Source: Mycobacterium sp. E787 (GTDB taxonomy: Bacteria; Actinomycetota; Actinomycetes; Mycobacteriales; Mycobacteriaceae). From it: a stretch of DNA of 64,000 nt. Position 1 is the first letter of the stretch; every line of letters starts with the position of its first letter. Below are positions 6,296 to 15,132 of the stretch, piece after piece. Location of the stretch: contig NZ_LZKL01000050.1 in assembly GCF_001668725.1 (NCBI RefSeq), forward strand, positions 101,796 through 165,795, written 5' to 3'. The translations under genes and the position numbers were made by a program. A model generated the notes under the pieces. It saw nothing but the letters and a program-made list of their open reading frames with translations, was not told the origin of the DNA and did no database searches.

Positions 6296-7753
6296 TCAGG
6301 TGTCGAAGTAGATCGTGCCGACGCCGCTGGGGCTGTACGAGAGGTATGTCGGTATCACCGAGAAGGGCAGATTGCCGGTATTGAAGGCGCCACCGTTGAA
6401 CGTGCTCGACGTGACGTAGGGGGCGGTGGGTGATGAACCGACCGTCTCGGTGTACAGCGGGACCCCGCCGGCGGTGTCGACCTGAATGGTGTCGCCCATA
6501 GGTACGTACGAGCCGATCGGCGGGCTTCCCGGGAGCAGGTTTTGCGGGACCACCCCGTAATTGCCGCCAGAATCGACATACGCGCTGACGGTGTGGAAAG
6601 ACCCGCCATTGATCGATATCGCGAGTTTGGTGACCGGCGCTCCGGAAACCGATGCGCCGACGGGCAGCGGGTTGGCGCCGAACTGCAGTACCCCGGCGGG
6701 CTCGTTGAGGAGCACGCCCTGACCGAGGACACCCGGCAACGCCTGCACGGGACTGGTCGGGAGCGGGCCCCCGGTGTTCAACCCGATGCCCATGATGGCG
6801 GGCACGTCGGAAAGCGGAATGGCGGTGGTGACGCCGAAATCCGTCTCCGTTGCGGAGGTGACGACGTCGACGGTGGTGGGCGCGGTGACGATTCCGTTTC
6901 CGAAATTCACCGGCGCCGTGTACGAGGCGAAGTATTCGGTGCTGAAAACCGGGCTTTGTCCGTACGTGACGCTACCCGACCCGATGCGGGCGCCGAGGCT
7001 CGCGACATTGACGTCCGTGGCCGGGACAACAAGACCGGTGGATCCGGTGTCAACCAACACGGACATACTTTGTCCGCCTACGGTCACGTCGATGAAAGGT
7101 TGCTGGTCCACCACCTGCAGCGCGATGGTGGAGGGCGCCATCGCGGGTCCGGCCGCGCCGGTGGCGCCGTTGATGCCCCACAGTAAGCCGCCCCTGCCAC
7201 CGGCGCCGCCGGCCGCGCCGGGCCCACCGGTTCCGCCGAACCCGCCGTTGCCGATCAGGCCGGCGGACCCGCCCGCACCACCGGGCGCCCAGTTGGCGGT
7301 GCTGTCGCCTCCTCTGCCGCCGTCGCCGAACAAGAGTCCACCGGCGCCGCCGGGTGTCCCTATCCCTTGAGCGTTGGTCGTCCCGTTGGCGCCGTTGCCG
7401 ATCAGTGGACGGCCCAGCAGCCCTTGGGCGGGCGCATTGACCGCCGCCAGCGCGGCCTGCAGCGGCGAGGCGTTGGCCGCCTCGGCAGCCGCATACGCGG
7501 TTCCCGCTTCCTTCAACGCCTCGACGAACCCGGTGTGAAACGCCGCCGCCTCCGCACTCAGCATCTGAAAGCCTTTGGCGTGGCCAGAAAGTAGCGATGC
7601 GATCGCCGTCGACACTTCGTCAGCGCCCGCGGCCACCACCGCCGAAGTCGGGCCCGCCGCCGCTGAGTTGGCCATGCCGATCATCGACCCGATTGTCGCC
7701 AGATCGGAAGCCGCCGACGCCACCATCTCGGGTATTGCGACCACGAACGACAT
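6296..7753 (-). CDS. PE-domain aspartic protease (PecA-like)
   Basis: A 485-residue protein. Residues 1-90 are a PE domain starting MSFVVAIPEM, which directs type VII (ESX-5) secretion in mycobacteria. Residues 115-200 are a short glycine-rich linker with GGAGG-type repeats, a reduced PGRS. Residues 205-485 form a pepsin-like domain with both aspartic motifs, Asp235-Thr-Gly-Ser and Asp394-Ser-Gly. It therefore resembles the PE_PGRS proteases PecA/PecB (PE_PGRS35, PE_PGRS16), which cleave other surface PE proteins. The start is set at the PE Met; 14 in-frame codons upstream are not PE-like. The gene is monocistronic, without a PPE partner, within the region unlike M. tuberculosis. Confidence 0.9.
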   Translation of the reverse strand: MSFVVAIPEMVASAASDLATIGSMIGMANSAAAGPTSAVVAAGADEVSTAIASLLSGHAKGFQMLSAEAAAFHTGFVEALKEAGTAYAAAEAANASPLQAALAAVNAPAQGLLGRPLIGNGANGTTNAQGIGTPGGAGGLLFGDGGRGGDSTANWAPGGAGGSAGLIGNGGFGGTGGPGAAGGAGGRGGLLWGINGATGAAGPAMAPSTIALQVVDQQPFIDVTVGGQSMSVLVDTGSTGLVVPATDVNVASLGARIGSGSVTYGQSPVFSTEYFASYTAPVNFGNGIVTAPTTVDVVTSATETDFGVTTAIPLSDVPAIMGIGLNTGGPLPTSPVQALPGVLGQGVLLNEPAGVLQFGANPLPVGASVSGAPVTKLAISINGGSFHTVSAYVDSGGNYGVVPQNLLPGSPPIGSYVPMGDTIQVDTAGGVPLYTETVGSSPTAPYVTSSTFNGGAFNTGNLPFSVIPTYLSYSPSGVGTIYFDT

Positions 7754-7976
7754 CCGCACCTCCCTGAGTCCCAGGTCGGACAGCCCCACAGGCACCGGCG
7801 CAGCTCGTCATCGCGGTCGCCCAGGGGCCACGCGGCTGGTGGCTCAATACCTGCACGGTGTCGCCAGGATCCCGCTCACATCCGGCAACCGCCAGGGCAC
7901 TTGTACCTTTTATTTGCGGGGCGTAGTGCCCGACGGCCGGACGGCACCGACCCGGCCGCACCACGTATCGCCGGGC

Positions 7977-8270
7977 CTACGGGTTCTCCTCGATGACGCA
8001 CTGCACGATCGCCTGGGCGGCGCGCTGGTCGAATCCCATCCCCGCGACTTTCTGCGCTTCCGCCGCCGGGGAAACACCCGACTTGAGATCCTGCTGGATA
8101 AGCCCGACACGGTTCATGTTCTGCGGGTCGGGTTCGGTGATCGGGAGTTCCGTAATGTTCGCCACGCAGCGCCGATAGCCGCTGAGGTCGGCGTGGGCGG
8201 ATGGCGCCCCCACCAGCAAGAGCGGGGCGGTAGCCATGCCGACAGCAGCGGCGACATAAGTGAAACGCAT
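7977..8270 (-). CDS. Small secreted protein
   Basis: A 97-residue protein. The Met at 8270 gives a clear signal peptide, MRFTYVAAAVGMATAPLLLV followed by GAPSAHA with an AxA cleavage site. The mature chain has two cysteines (YRRCVANI and IVQCVIEENP) likely to form a disulfide, and is otherwise helical. It resembles the many tiny exported mycobacterial proteins near the DUF732 type in size and Cys spacing, but the DUF732 consensus is not clear. It is expected in the cell wall or medium; function unknown. Confidence 0.75.
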   Translation of the reverse strand: MRFTYVAAAVGMATAPLLLVGAPSAHADLSGYRRCVANITELPITEPDPQNMNRVGLIQQDLKSGVSPAAEAQKVAGMGFDQRAAQAIVQCVIEENP

Positions 8271-8421
8271 GATCGGATAATATCGCCGAACAGGCCGCAA
8301 GCAAAGTGCCATTCAACACGGCCACTCCTTGAAATGCCTTGCTGCGCAGAGCAATCCGTTAGATGAAATGCGTTGCGCCGCAACGCTTCGCCGGTTTGCT
8401 GCGGGCCGGGGCCCAGGCGCC

Positions 8422-8922
8422 TCACACCCGGTCGGCCGTCATGTACTCCTCGATCCAGCCCTGGCACGCGCCGCTCGAGATGTCGGCGTGCATGACGCCG
8501 GACAGCGACCCGTTGGCCTGCGGCGTGTAGCGCACCACGGCGTGGGCGGGATTCCACTGGATGCTGGTGTCGGGCATCATGCAGTCCCACTGGAAGTCGC
8601 TCTCCTGCTTCCAGGACGACCCATCCCAGGTGAATTGCACAGGTTGCGGAACGGTCGGGTTGGTCGGCGGAGGCCCGCTGACGATCGTGGCGACGCACTT
8701 TCCGCCCGAACAGCTTGAGCTGAACCCATAGGTCACAGTGTGCTGCACCTCGGGATCACCGACGGCCATGCTGGTCCCGGCCTTGGGGGCGACCATGAAG
8801 GTGACCGCGTACTGGCCGTTCCAGGACGGGTTGTCGGCCCAGGTGGGTGAGGCGAACGACAAGGCGACGACGAGCGGCGCGGCGCCTAAACCGACGAGTC
8901 CGCTCAGACGGGTCAGGGCCAT
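8422..8922 (-). CDS. Secreted hypothetical protein
   Basis: A 166-residue protein with an N-terminal signal sequence (MALTRLSGLVGLGAAPLVVA, then LSFASPTWADN) and four cysteines, two in SSCSGGKC, one in FQWDCMM and one in SGACQGW. A repeated WxG/WN pattern (NPSWNGQYAVTFM, FTWDGSSWKQESD) suggests a beta-sandwich export domain such as is common in uncharacterised mycobacterial secreted proteins. The longer frame upstream was rejected because it lacks signal character. There is no operon partner within 100 bp. Function not recognised. Confidence 0.75.
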   Translation of the reverse strand: MALTRLSGLVGLGAAPLVVALSFASPTWADNPSWNGQYAVTFMVAPKAGTSMAVGDPEVQHTVTYGFSSSCSGGKCVATIVSGPPPTNPTVPQPVQFTWDGSSWKQESDFQWDCMMPDTSIQWNPAHAVVRYTPQANGSLSGVMHADISSGACQGWIEEYMTADRV

Positions 8923-9076
8923 CGGTTTCTCCTCTGGGTCCGCAGCAACATTGGGACGGAAGCGCCAGCCTCGTGGAGGTATACCCAATCGGCGATTTTA
9001 TGCCGCGCCATCATGCCGCCGGGCAAAGACAAGGAACTCGCGAACGGCGAGCGCCTCCGGGTTTCCGTGAGCCGAC

Positions 9077-10252
9077 TCAGCCGGCGCGCCCAGCGCGGGC
9101 TGCGTCCTCCAGGAGATCGGCCGCGCGGGCGAGGCTGTCGGCGGATGTAGTCATCTGGGCCGCCACCTCGCGGGCGCGGGTCGCGTAGTCCGGGGCGAGG
9201 ATGCGGCGCAGGTCGGCGACCAGCGTCTCCTCGGTGGTGAGCGTCAACTGGCGCCCCGACCCGACCTTGAGCCGCTCGAGGCCGGCCGCCCAGAACGGCT
9301 GGTCAAGCCAGAGCCAGAGCACCAGCGCGGGGATTCCGGCCCGCAGCCCGGCGGCCGTGCTGCCGGCGCCGCCGTGGTGCACGACCGCGCGGCACGCCGG
9401 CAGGACGGCCGCGTGGTTGACCGCGCTCACCACCTTGACCTGGTCGAAGCGCGGAACCCCGGCGAAGTCGTTGGGGCCGGCGCAGATCAGCGCGCGCTGC
9501 CCCAGCTGCGCGCAGGCCGCGCCGATCATGGCGACCAGCTCCGCCCCCGACGAGATCGGCGTGCTGCCCAGCCCGAAGCAGATCGGCGGCGGCCCCTCGG
9601 CGATCCACGACGAAACCTCGTCGTCGGCGTCGGTCGGCGCCCCGAGCGTCAGCGCGCCGACGAAGGGCCGCCGGCCGTCGGGCTCCACCCATTCGGCGGA
9701 CGGTCCGGGCAGGCAGAGCTGGTCGTAGGCCTGGATTTCCAGCGGCTCATCCGGGGATCCGGCCTCGGGCAAGCCGAGCGCACTGCGCTGGGCCGCCGCG
9801 ACGTCCTTGGTCATGCCCGCATACAGCGCCCCGGTGGACAGTAGCCGCGCCGGGAAGAAGTGCAGCGCGGCCAGCGGGATGCCGCAGTACTCGGCCACGA
9901 CGCCGGCCACGTCCTGCTCGTTGAAGCCCGCCAGGAGCAGGTCGGCGCCCTTCGCCAGCGCCGTCAGCGTCGCCGTCTTCGCCGTCCAGACCCACGTCAG
10001 ATGCTCCATGACCGCCGGCAGCGCGCCGATCGGATCCTGGGTTGTGCGGACGAACTGCGCCGCCGAGTCCATCTGCTCCCGGGTGTCCGGTCCGTAGGCG
10101 ACCGCGGTGACCCCGGCCGCCTCGACGAGGGCCATCCTGTCGGGCGAGACCGCCATCCGCACGTCGTGACCCCGACGGAGCAGCTCCCGACCGACGGCGG
10201 CGCAGGGCTCGACGTCGCCCCGACTCCCATACCCGGCCAGCACGAACTTCAC
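9077..10252 (-). CDS. GT1-family glycosyltransferase (UGT-like)
   Basis: A 391-residue glycosyltransferase. GTG at 10252 begins MKFVLAGYGSRGDVEP, the N-terminal motif of the GtfA/MGT-like group that includes Rv1524 and Rv1526c. The C-terminal donor-binding domain has VVHHGGAGSTAAGLRAGIPALV, the HHGGxGT-type signature for the nucleotide-sugar phosphates. Such enzymes glycosylate lipid or peptidolipid acceptors; in nontuberculous mycobacteria relatives act in glycopeptidolipid synthesis, but the acceptor cannot be told here. It is slightly shorter than Rv1524 but both Rossmann halves are present. It diverges from the CDF transporter gene with under 100 bp between starts. Confidence 0.88.
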   Translation of the reverse strand: MKFVLAGYGSRGDVEPCAAVGRELLRRGHDVRMAVSPDRMALVEAAGVTAVAYGPDTREQMDSAAQFVRTTQDPIGALPAVMEHLTWVWTAKTATLTALAKGADLLLAGFNEQDVAGVVAEYCGIPLAALHFFPARLLSTGALYAGMTKDVAAAQRSALGLPEAGSPDEPLEIQAYDQLCLPGPSAEWVEPDGRRPFVGALTLGAPTDADDEVSSWIAEGPPPICFGLGSTPISSGAELVAMIGAACAQLGQRALICAGPNDFAGVPRFDQVKVVSAVNHAAVLPACRAVVHHGGAGSTAAGLRAGIPALVLWLWLDQPFWAAGLERLKVGSGRQLTLTTEETLVADLRRILAPDYATRAREVAAQMTTSADSLARAADLLEDAARAGRAG

Positions 10253-10340
10253 CGCCGGACCGTAGCAGTAAACCCGTTGCCGCACAGCGCCACCCGGGGC
10301 CGGCTTGAGTCACACCGCCCGCCCGGGCATATTAGGCGGT

Positions 10341-11267
10341 ATGCATGTGATCAGCGGAGTCCGGGACCCGGCCGCGAGTTTCCCCCTCGCGACCACCGCC
10401 GACGACGCGCACGAGCGTCGCCAGGCCAACCGTGCCGTGGCCGTCAGCGCCGTCGGCCTGGCGGTGACGGGCCTCATCGAGTTGGCCATCGCACTGGTGT
10501 CCGGGTCGGTGGCCCTGCTCGGCGACGCGCTGCACAACCTGTCGGACGTGTCGACCAGCGCGCTGGTGTTCGTGGGGTTCCGGGCCTCCCGCAAGGTCCC
10601 GACCGAGCGGTACCCGTACGGCTACGAACGCGCCGAAGACCTCGCCGGAATCGGTGTGGCCCTGGTGATTTGGGGCAGCGCCGCCGTCGCCGGATTCGAA
10701 AGCGTCACGAAGCTGCTGCGTCATGGCGGCACGGTCCACCTGGGCTGGGGCATCGCGGCGGCGGCGGTGGGCATCGCGGGCAACCAGCTGGTGGCCCGCT
10801 ACAAGTTGGTGGTGGGCCGGCGGATTCGCTCGGCGACCATGGTGGCCGACGCGAAGCATTCCTGGCTGGACGCGCTGTCCTCGGCCGGGGCGATGCTGGG
10901 GCTGATCGGCGTGGCGCTCGGCTGGGGCTGGGCGGACGCGGTCGCCGGGATCGTCGTCACGGCGTTCATCTGCCACGTCGGCTGGGAGGTCACCGCCGAC
11001 ATCGCTCACCGCCTGCTCGACGGGGTGGACCCCGAGATCATCACGACGGCCGAAACGGCGGCCGCCGCGGTGCCCGGCGTCCTGCACGCGCACGCCCGCG
11101 CCCGCTGGACGGGGCGCACCCTGCGGGTGGAGGTGGAGGGCTTCATCGACCCGAACACCCCGCTGGCGTCGGCCGACGAGATCGGCCGCAGCGTGGCCGC
11201 GGCGCTGACCCCGCAGATCCCCGAGATGCACAGTTTCACCTGGAGCGCGCGCGCCGCAACTCAGTGA
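10341..11267 (+). CDS. Cation diffusion facilitator (CDF) transporter
   Basis: A membrane protein of about 308 residues from ATG 10341 (a start at 10305 is also open). The CDF core is clear: transmembrane helix 2 with GDALHNLSDVSTS, a basic loop PTERYPYGYERAED, and helix 5 with ADAKHSWLDALSS, giving the Asp/His metal-binding set of the family. The C-terminal cytoplasmic ferredoxin-like domain follows (VPGVLHAHARARWTG). CDF proteins export Zn, Mn, Fe or Co by proton antiport; the metal cannot be assigned. The last 7 bp overlap tail-to-tail with the hydrolase gene on the other strand. Confidence 0.92.
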   Translation: MHVISGVRDPAASFPLATTADDAHERRQANRAVAVSAVGLAVTGLIELAIALVSGSVALLGDALHNLSDVSTSALVFVGFRASRKVPTERYPYGYERAEDLAGIGVALVIWGSAAVAGFESVTKLLRHGGTVHLGWGIAAAAVGIAGNQLVARYKLVVGRRIRSATMVADAKHSWLDALSSAGAMLGLIGVALGWGWADAVAGIVVTAFICHVGWEVTADIAHRLLDGVDPEIITTAETAAAAVPGVLHAHARARWTGRTLRVEVEGFIDPNTPLASADEIGRSVAAALTPQIPEMHSFTWSARAATQ

Positions 11268-12139
11268 AACGACTCGACGACCTCGATCAGCGCTTCGGGC
11301 GCTTCCCAATTCAGTAGGTGCCCGGCGTCGGGGACGCTCACCAGCCGCGCGCCGGGCACACCCTCGACGAGCCGGCGCGAATGGCTTTGCGGCGTCGTGC
11401 GATCCGCGGTGCCGACCATGACCACGGTCGGCACCCCTATCTCGCCCAGCCGCGGATACCGGTCTTCGCGCGAGAAGGCCCGCACGATCGGCAGCAGCGG
11501 CCCGTGTTCGTCCAGGTGTTGGTTGAACGCCTCCATGAACACCGAGACCATCACGGGCGACGGGCGCTTCCCGCACTGCGCGGCACCGAACAGCGCGGCG
11601 ACGGTCGGGTTGCGCATCAGCCGTTGCAGGATGCCGAGTTGCAGCAGCGGGATCTGCAGCCGGTTCTGCGGCGCGCCGTCCAGGATCCGGCCCGCCCAGG
11701 TCGCGAACAACACCAGCCCGCGCAGCCGCCCCTGCACGTGGGCGTGGTCGAGCATTGAACGGATGCTGACGAACCCGCCCATCGAGTGGCCGACGAGCAC
11801 GCCCTCGCGTACGTCGAAGTGCTCGAGGACCGCGGCGATGTCGGCCGCCATGGGTTCGGATCCGATCCCGTCGGAGCCGAGCGTGGAGCGACCGTGCCCG
11901 CGCTGGTCGAAGGCGATGACGCGAAAGCCGCGCGCCTGCAGCTCGTCCCACACGAGGTTCCACTCGACGACGCGGGCGGTGTAGCCGTGGACCAGGATGA
12001 CCGGCGGTCCCTGCCCGGCGACCAGGGCGCTGAGCACCGTCCCGTCGGGGCGCTCGATGAAGACGTGCTCACCCTCCGGCTCGGCGGTAAGGCGTTCGCG
12101 CGGAAACGGATCCGGGTTGCGCGCTATCCGCGCCGCCAC
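11261..12139 (-). CDS. Alpha/beta hydrolase
   Basis: At least 292 residues with a full alpha/beta-hydrolase core: oxyanion segment VILVHGYTARVVEWN, nucleophile elbow VGHSMGGF, acid strand VVMVGTADRTTPQSH and catalytic His in DAGHLLNWE. The substrate is unknown; the helical cap (FATWAGRILDGAPQNR) suggests a lipid or haloperoxidase-like ester hydrolase. The GTG used as start lies within an in-frame hydrophobic run (AAALGAAGLVGWGAARAV) that continues upstream toward 12198, so the true protein may have a membrane anchor, but no ATG/GTG is seen before the lipoprotein gene. It is downstream of that lipoprotein gene, probably co-transcribed. Confidence 0.85.
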   Translation of the reverse strand: MAARIARNPDPFPRERLTAEPEGEHVFIERPDGTVLSALVAGQGPPVILVHGYTARVVEWNLVWDELQARGFRVIAFDQRGHGRSTLGSDGIGSEPMAADIAAVLEHFDVREGVLVGHSMGGFVSIRSMLDHAHVQGRLRGLVLFATWAGRILDGAPQNRLQIPLLQLGILQRLMRNPTVAALFGAAQCGKRPSPVMVSVFMEAFNQHLDEHGPLLPIVRAFSREDRYPRLGEIGVPTVVMVGTADRTTPQSHSRRLVEGVPGARLVSVPDAGHLLNWEAPEALIEVVESFH

Positions 12140-12198
12140 CGCCCGCGCGGCACCCCAGCCGACCAGGCCGGCCGCGCCGAGCGCCGCCGCACCGGTTC

Positions 12199-12825
12199 TC
12201 AGGACGGCAGCCCGCTCTTGACGGCCGCATCCTGCTTGCGCCCGAGGTCCAGAACGAAGTCCGGCGGCAGCGGATCGTTTGGCGGGCTTTCGAACTCGAG
12301 GACCGTGAACACCTTGCCCTCGGTGAACATCACGATCCCCTTCGACTTCGAGCCGTCGGGAGAAGGCCCCACGGCCATCTGGCCGGCGGTGCCCACGTCG
12401 GCCGGTGACGGGGCGGCCTTGACGCTCAACTCCTGAATCCCCTTGGCGCTCTGGTCAAGCGCCTGCGACGCGGCGCCCGCGTCGGGGTAGACGTAGATGG
12501 TGTCGTCGACCTTGCGCGAGCCGCCCTGATTCATGAACACACCCTCGACACCGGCCGGGTTCGAAACGGGCAGCGTCTGAAACAGGGTGAAGGTGTCGCC
12601 CGGCACCACGATGTCGGTTGGCTTGATCAGCAGGTTGCTGTAGTCGGACGGCTGGGCGGCGGCGCTGCTCGACGTCGGCGACGCCGACGACGCGGCGGAT
12701 GTCGAGGACGTTGCCGACGTCGACGACGACGGGCCCGACGACTTGTTGCTTCCGCAGCCCGTGACGGCCACGCCGACCGCCAGGGTGCTCGCCGCCAAGC
12801 CGGCCGCCATCACCGATACCTTCAT
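12199..12825 (-). CDS. Secreted lipoprotein
   Basis: A 208-residue lipoprotein. ATG at 12825 follows AAGGAG at good distance and begins MKVSVMAAGLAASTLAVGV, with lipobox VTGC just after. A Ser/Thr/Ala-rich linker (SSTSATSSTSAASSASPTSS) tethers a folded domain with PTDIVVPGDTFTLFQ and GGSRKVDDTIYVYPD. This looks like the LpqN/LpqT/LprG-like small lipoprotein families of mycobacteria in general design, but no exact family is claimed. It lies on the outer face of the inner membrane or cell wall. The alpha/beta hydrolase gene follows 60 bp downstream. Confidence 0.82.
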   Translation of the reverse strand: MKVSVMAAGLAASTLAVGVAVTGCGSNKSSGPSSSTSATSSTSAASSASPTSSSAAAQPSDYSNLLIKPTDIVVPGDTFTLFQTLPVSNPAGVEGVFMNQGGSRKVDDTIYVYPDAGAASQALDQSAKGIQELSVKAAPSPADVGTAGQMAVGPSPDGSKSKGIVMFTEGKVFTVLEFESPPNDPLPPDFVLDLGRKQDAAVKSGLPS

Positions 12826-12963
12826 CTCCGTTGGCTCCTTTTGGGTGCGGTCGGCCCGCGCCGACGTCTCGCGCAACATAGCCGACCGCTCGCGCCACTG
12901 CACGGTATTCATGCGGATTTCACGTTTGCCAGAGCGGCGGGCTTCGCAAACCCCGAGCCGCGG

Positions 12964-13323
12964 CTAGTCGCCGACCGCGCCCTCGGGTTTGGGGCCGCGG
13001 CCGTCGCCGGTGATGTATTTGGGGCAGTAGGCGCCGACGGCGATCACCGTGAACTTGGCGGCGCCGTTGCCGGTGAAGCCGTTGCGCTGCTGCAGGTTTC
13101 CGATGATCTCGTCCTCGGACGCGCCGGTGTCCTCCAATTGGCACAGCGTCTTGGCGGCCGATACGGCGGCGTTCGGATCCTGGTAGCTGATGCCGGCGAA
13201 TCTGAGCGCGGACAGGAAGTCGGCGTCGGTGGCCGGGTCGGAGTTGGGGTCCGGGTCGGCATACACCGGCGCGGCCAGGCCGATCGCGGCGACGGCGATT
13301 GCTGCCCCCCACAGAAGTCTCAT
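12964..13323 (-). CDS. DUF732 secreted protein
   Basis: A 119-residue exported protein with signal peptide MRLLWGAAIAVAAIGLAAPV ending at a YADP site. The mature part carries the DUF732 pattern: DADFLSALRFAGISYQDP, a Cys in AKTLCQLEDTG, and a second Cys in VGAYCPKYI, expected to form one disulfide. DUF732 proteins are abundant small cell-wall or secreted proteins of mycobacteria with unknown function. It is followed by a CtaG-like gene upstream on the same strand with 12 bp between, suggesting one transcript. A second, diverged DUF732 gene lies at 14748-15080. Confidence 0.88.
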   Translation of the reverse strand: MRLLWGAAIAVAAIGLAAPVYADPDPNSDPATDADFLSALRFAGISYQDPNAAVSAAKTLCQLEDTGASEDEIIGNLQQRNGFTGNGAAKFTVIAVGAYCPKYITGDGRGPKPEGAVGD

Positions 13324-13335
13324 GGCCTTGCCAGC

Positions 13336-14274
13336 TTAGCGCCGCCGGAACCGTTCGCGCAGTTCGGGATCGTTCTCCCACCACAATCCCGACGGCGCCG
13401 CGGTGTCGTCCGCGGTGGCCGGCGCCGCGTCCAGCTCGGCGTCGACCGCGACCGCGTGCGCCTTCTCGTCACGGGACAGCGCGCGCATCAGCACCAGCAC
13501 GAACGGCCAGCCCACCACGTCGCCCAGGATCCACAGCACGCCGGCGCCGATCGTCTGATCGAGCCGCTGATCCGGGCCCCAGGTGCGGTGCAGCGCCGCG
13601 TAGTACGCCGCGCCGATCAACGAGCCCTGCCAGATGATCAAGCCCAGCACGCCGTCGCCGAGCGCCTCGACGACGGTGATCAGCAACGAGATGCCCTGGG
13701 GATAGCGTCGCGGCACGGGGTCGGCTTGCAGCCGGGCGTAGAAATAGCCAAAACCGATAGCCACCAACACGATTCGAGTGGGCGCGCCGATCCATTCGTT
13801 GTCCAGCGCCGCGGTGTACCAGGGTGTCAGGTAGAGCAGCCACGGCGTGCCCAGCATCGCCAGCGACGTGGTCAACGGGTGAGCGAGCACGCGCGCGAAC
13901 CGGCTCGCCAACAGCCGGTCGAGGCGGTCGCGCCCGGCGGCGCCGAGCGCGTCGCGCAGCACGCTGATCGGCTTGCCCTGCGCGAGGAAGAACGGCACGA
14001 CGTAGAGCAGCAACAGCACCTGCAGCGCGCGCATCCAGAACAGGACGTAGGAGTAGGCGCCGACCGCGCTCATCGTCGCCAGGACCCACACCGCCAGGCC
14101 GACCCAGAAGCAGCCGGCCTGCGCGGGCGTTACCGGTCGTTCGGCGGTGCGGCCGCGCCGGTAACACCAGGCGTAGGCGGCGGCCACCACCACGATCGCC
14201 GCCGCTGAGGCCAGGTCCAGACGCCAGGTCTGGACCAGGGCGGCCCACGTCAGCGGCCCCGGATCGGCGCGCAT
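13336..14274 (-). CDS. CtaG/COX assembly-type membrane protein
   Basis: A 312-residue integral membrane protein with about seven transmembrane helices, of the CtaG_caa3 family: MRADPGPLTWAALVQTWRLD at the start, YVLFWMRALQVLLLLYVVPF and an HPLTTSLAMLG segment, then PTRIVLVAIGFGYFYARLQ and DQTIGAGVLWILGD. In Gram-positive bacteria the family assists cytochrome caa3 oxidase copper insertion. In mycobacteria longer versions are fused to a CopD domain (Rv0102), but this copy stands alone. A hydrophilic tail (residues 265-312) ends ELRERFRRR. It is co-directional and 12 bp from the DUF732 gene. Confidence 0.85.
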   Translation of the reverse strand: MRADPGPLTWAALVQTWRLDLASAAAIVVVAAAYAWCYRRGRTAERPVTPAQAGCFWVGLAVWVLATMSAVGAYSYVLFWMRALQVLLLLYVVPFFLAQGKPISVLRDALGAAGRDRLDRLLASRFARVLAHPLTTSLAMLGTPWLLYLTPWYTAALDNEWIGAPTRIVLVAIGFGYFYARLQADPVPRRYPQGISLLITVVEALGDGVLGLIIWQGSLIGAAYYAALHRTWGPDQRLDQTIGAGVLWILGDVVGWPFVLVLMRALSRDEKAHAVAVDAELDAAPATADDTAAPSGLWWENDPELRERFRRR

Positions 14275-14442
14275 AGCCCCCTAGCCTATTGCCGAATGCC
14301 GCGTCCACCGCGATCGCCTCCGGGCTTCGCGTGTAGATTGGTTGGGGAAGCCATTCGAGTCGGGATTGCCACCTTCGAAATTTTCTCTGTAGATGAGCAG
14401 CTCACCATCGATTCGCCCATTCCTCATTAAGGACCCCGCCCG

Positions 14443-14580
14443 ATGAACTCGTCGGAATTGTTTTCACATCGCTACGAGCCCGAGGTCGTGACCCGCAGCG
14501 GTCAGGATCTCGAACCGGTTCAACTTCCCACCTTTTCGGACCGCCCCAACAGCGACTCCGCGGCCACGACGCCACGCTGA
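14443..14580 (+). CDS. Possible 45-residue small protein
   Basis: An ATG with AAGGA 9 bp upstream opens a 45-codon ORF, MNSSELFSHRYEPEVVTRSG through SDSAATTPR. It is the only plausible coding sequence in the 473-bp gap 14275-14747. Its charge mix and lack of Cys or hydrophobic stretches exclude a signal peptide; it reads like a small soluble or disordered protein, or a peptide precursor. I do not recognise it. The rest of the gap, including 14581-14747, shows nothing else beyond ordinary high-GC sequence. Confidence 0.45.
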   Translation: MNSSELFSHRYEPEVVTRSGQDLEPVQLPTFSDRPNSDSAATTPR

Positions 14581-14747
14581 TCGGCGGGGCGCATCGGCAA
14601 ACTGCGCTCGTTCTCGTGCGAGCGAGCCGGACGCCGGGCCAAAACGGTTGTGTGTCAGCACTATTCGGGTAACCGGCGCGAATCTGCAGGCGCACCAGGA
14701 GTTTCGGGGGCGGCCGGGGTCTCGTCTCGGCCCGACAAGGCGCGCGG

Positions 14748-15080
14748 CTACCCGCCGCCGTCGACCTTGGTGCTGGTGACCGTCAGCGACTGCGGGCAGT
14801 ACACGTTGGCCGCGATGGCCGTGAACCTGGCGGCGTTGTCGCCGTGCAGCCCGGGATTCTGGGCCTGGACGGTCTTGACGACGTCGGCCATCTGCGTCCC
14901 CTTTTCCACCGCCTGGCACACCCATCGGCCGGCCCCGATGGCCGGGCCGGGGTCGGGAAAGGTGATGCCGGCCGCGTGCAGCGAGGCGATGAACGCGTCG
15001 TCGCTGCTGTCGGCGCGCGCCGGCCCGGCCATGCCGACCAGCGCGGCAAGGCTCGTCATCGTCAGGAGCAGCGGTTTCAC
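14748..15080 (-). CDS. DUF732 secreted protein, second copy
   Basis: A 110-residue DUF732 protein. GTG at 15080 gives the signal peptide MKPLLLTMTSLAALVGMAGP followed by ARADS. The mature part has DDAFIASLHAAGITFPDP, Cys in GRWVCQAVEKG and Cys in AANVYCPQSL, the family disulfide pair. It is diverged from the copy at 12964 but has the same layout. It lies divergently from clpC2, whose palindromic operators are 50-100 bp away and may affect this gene too. An upstream in-frame ATG at 15137 would put the palindromes inside the coding region, so the GTG is preferred. Confidence 0.85.
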   Translation of the reverse strand: MKPLLLTMTSLAALVGMAGPARADSSDDAFIASLHAAGITFPDPGPAIGAGRWVCQAVEKGTQMADVVKTVQAQNPGLHGDNAARFTAIAANVYCPQSLTVTSTKVDGGG

Positions 15081-15132
15081 GGCCCACTGATCGTCGCAGA
15101 ACGACGGCGGCGGCGCATCTCCAAGTTCTATC

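Noticed and set aside
10305..10340. Earlier start for the CDF transporter
   Set aside because: Both starts remain possible; the Met at 10341 was chosen because the upstream residues (MSHTARPGILGG) look unlike the family start, but the matter is not settled.
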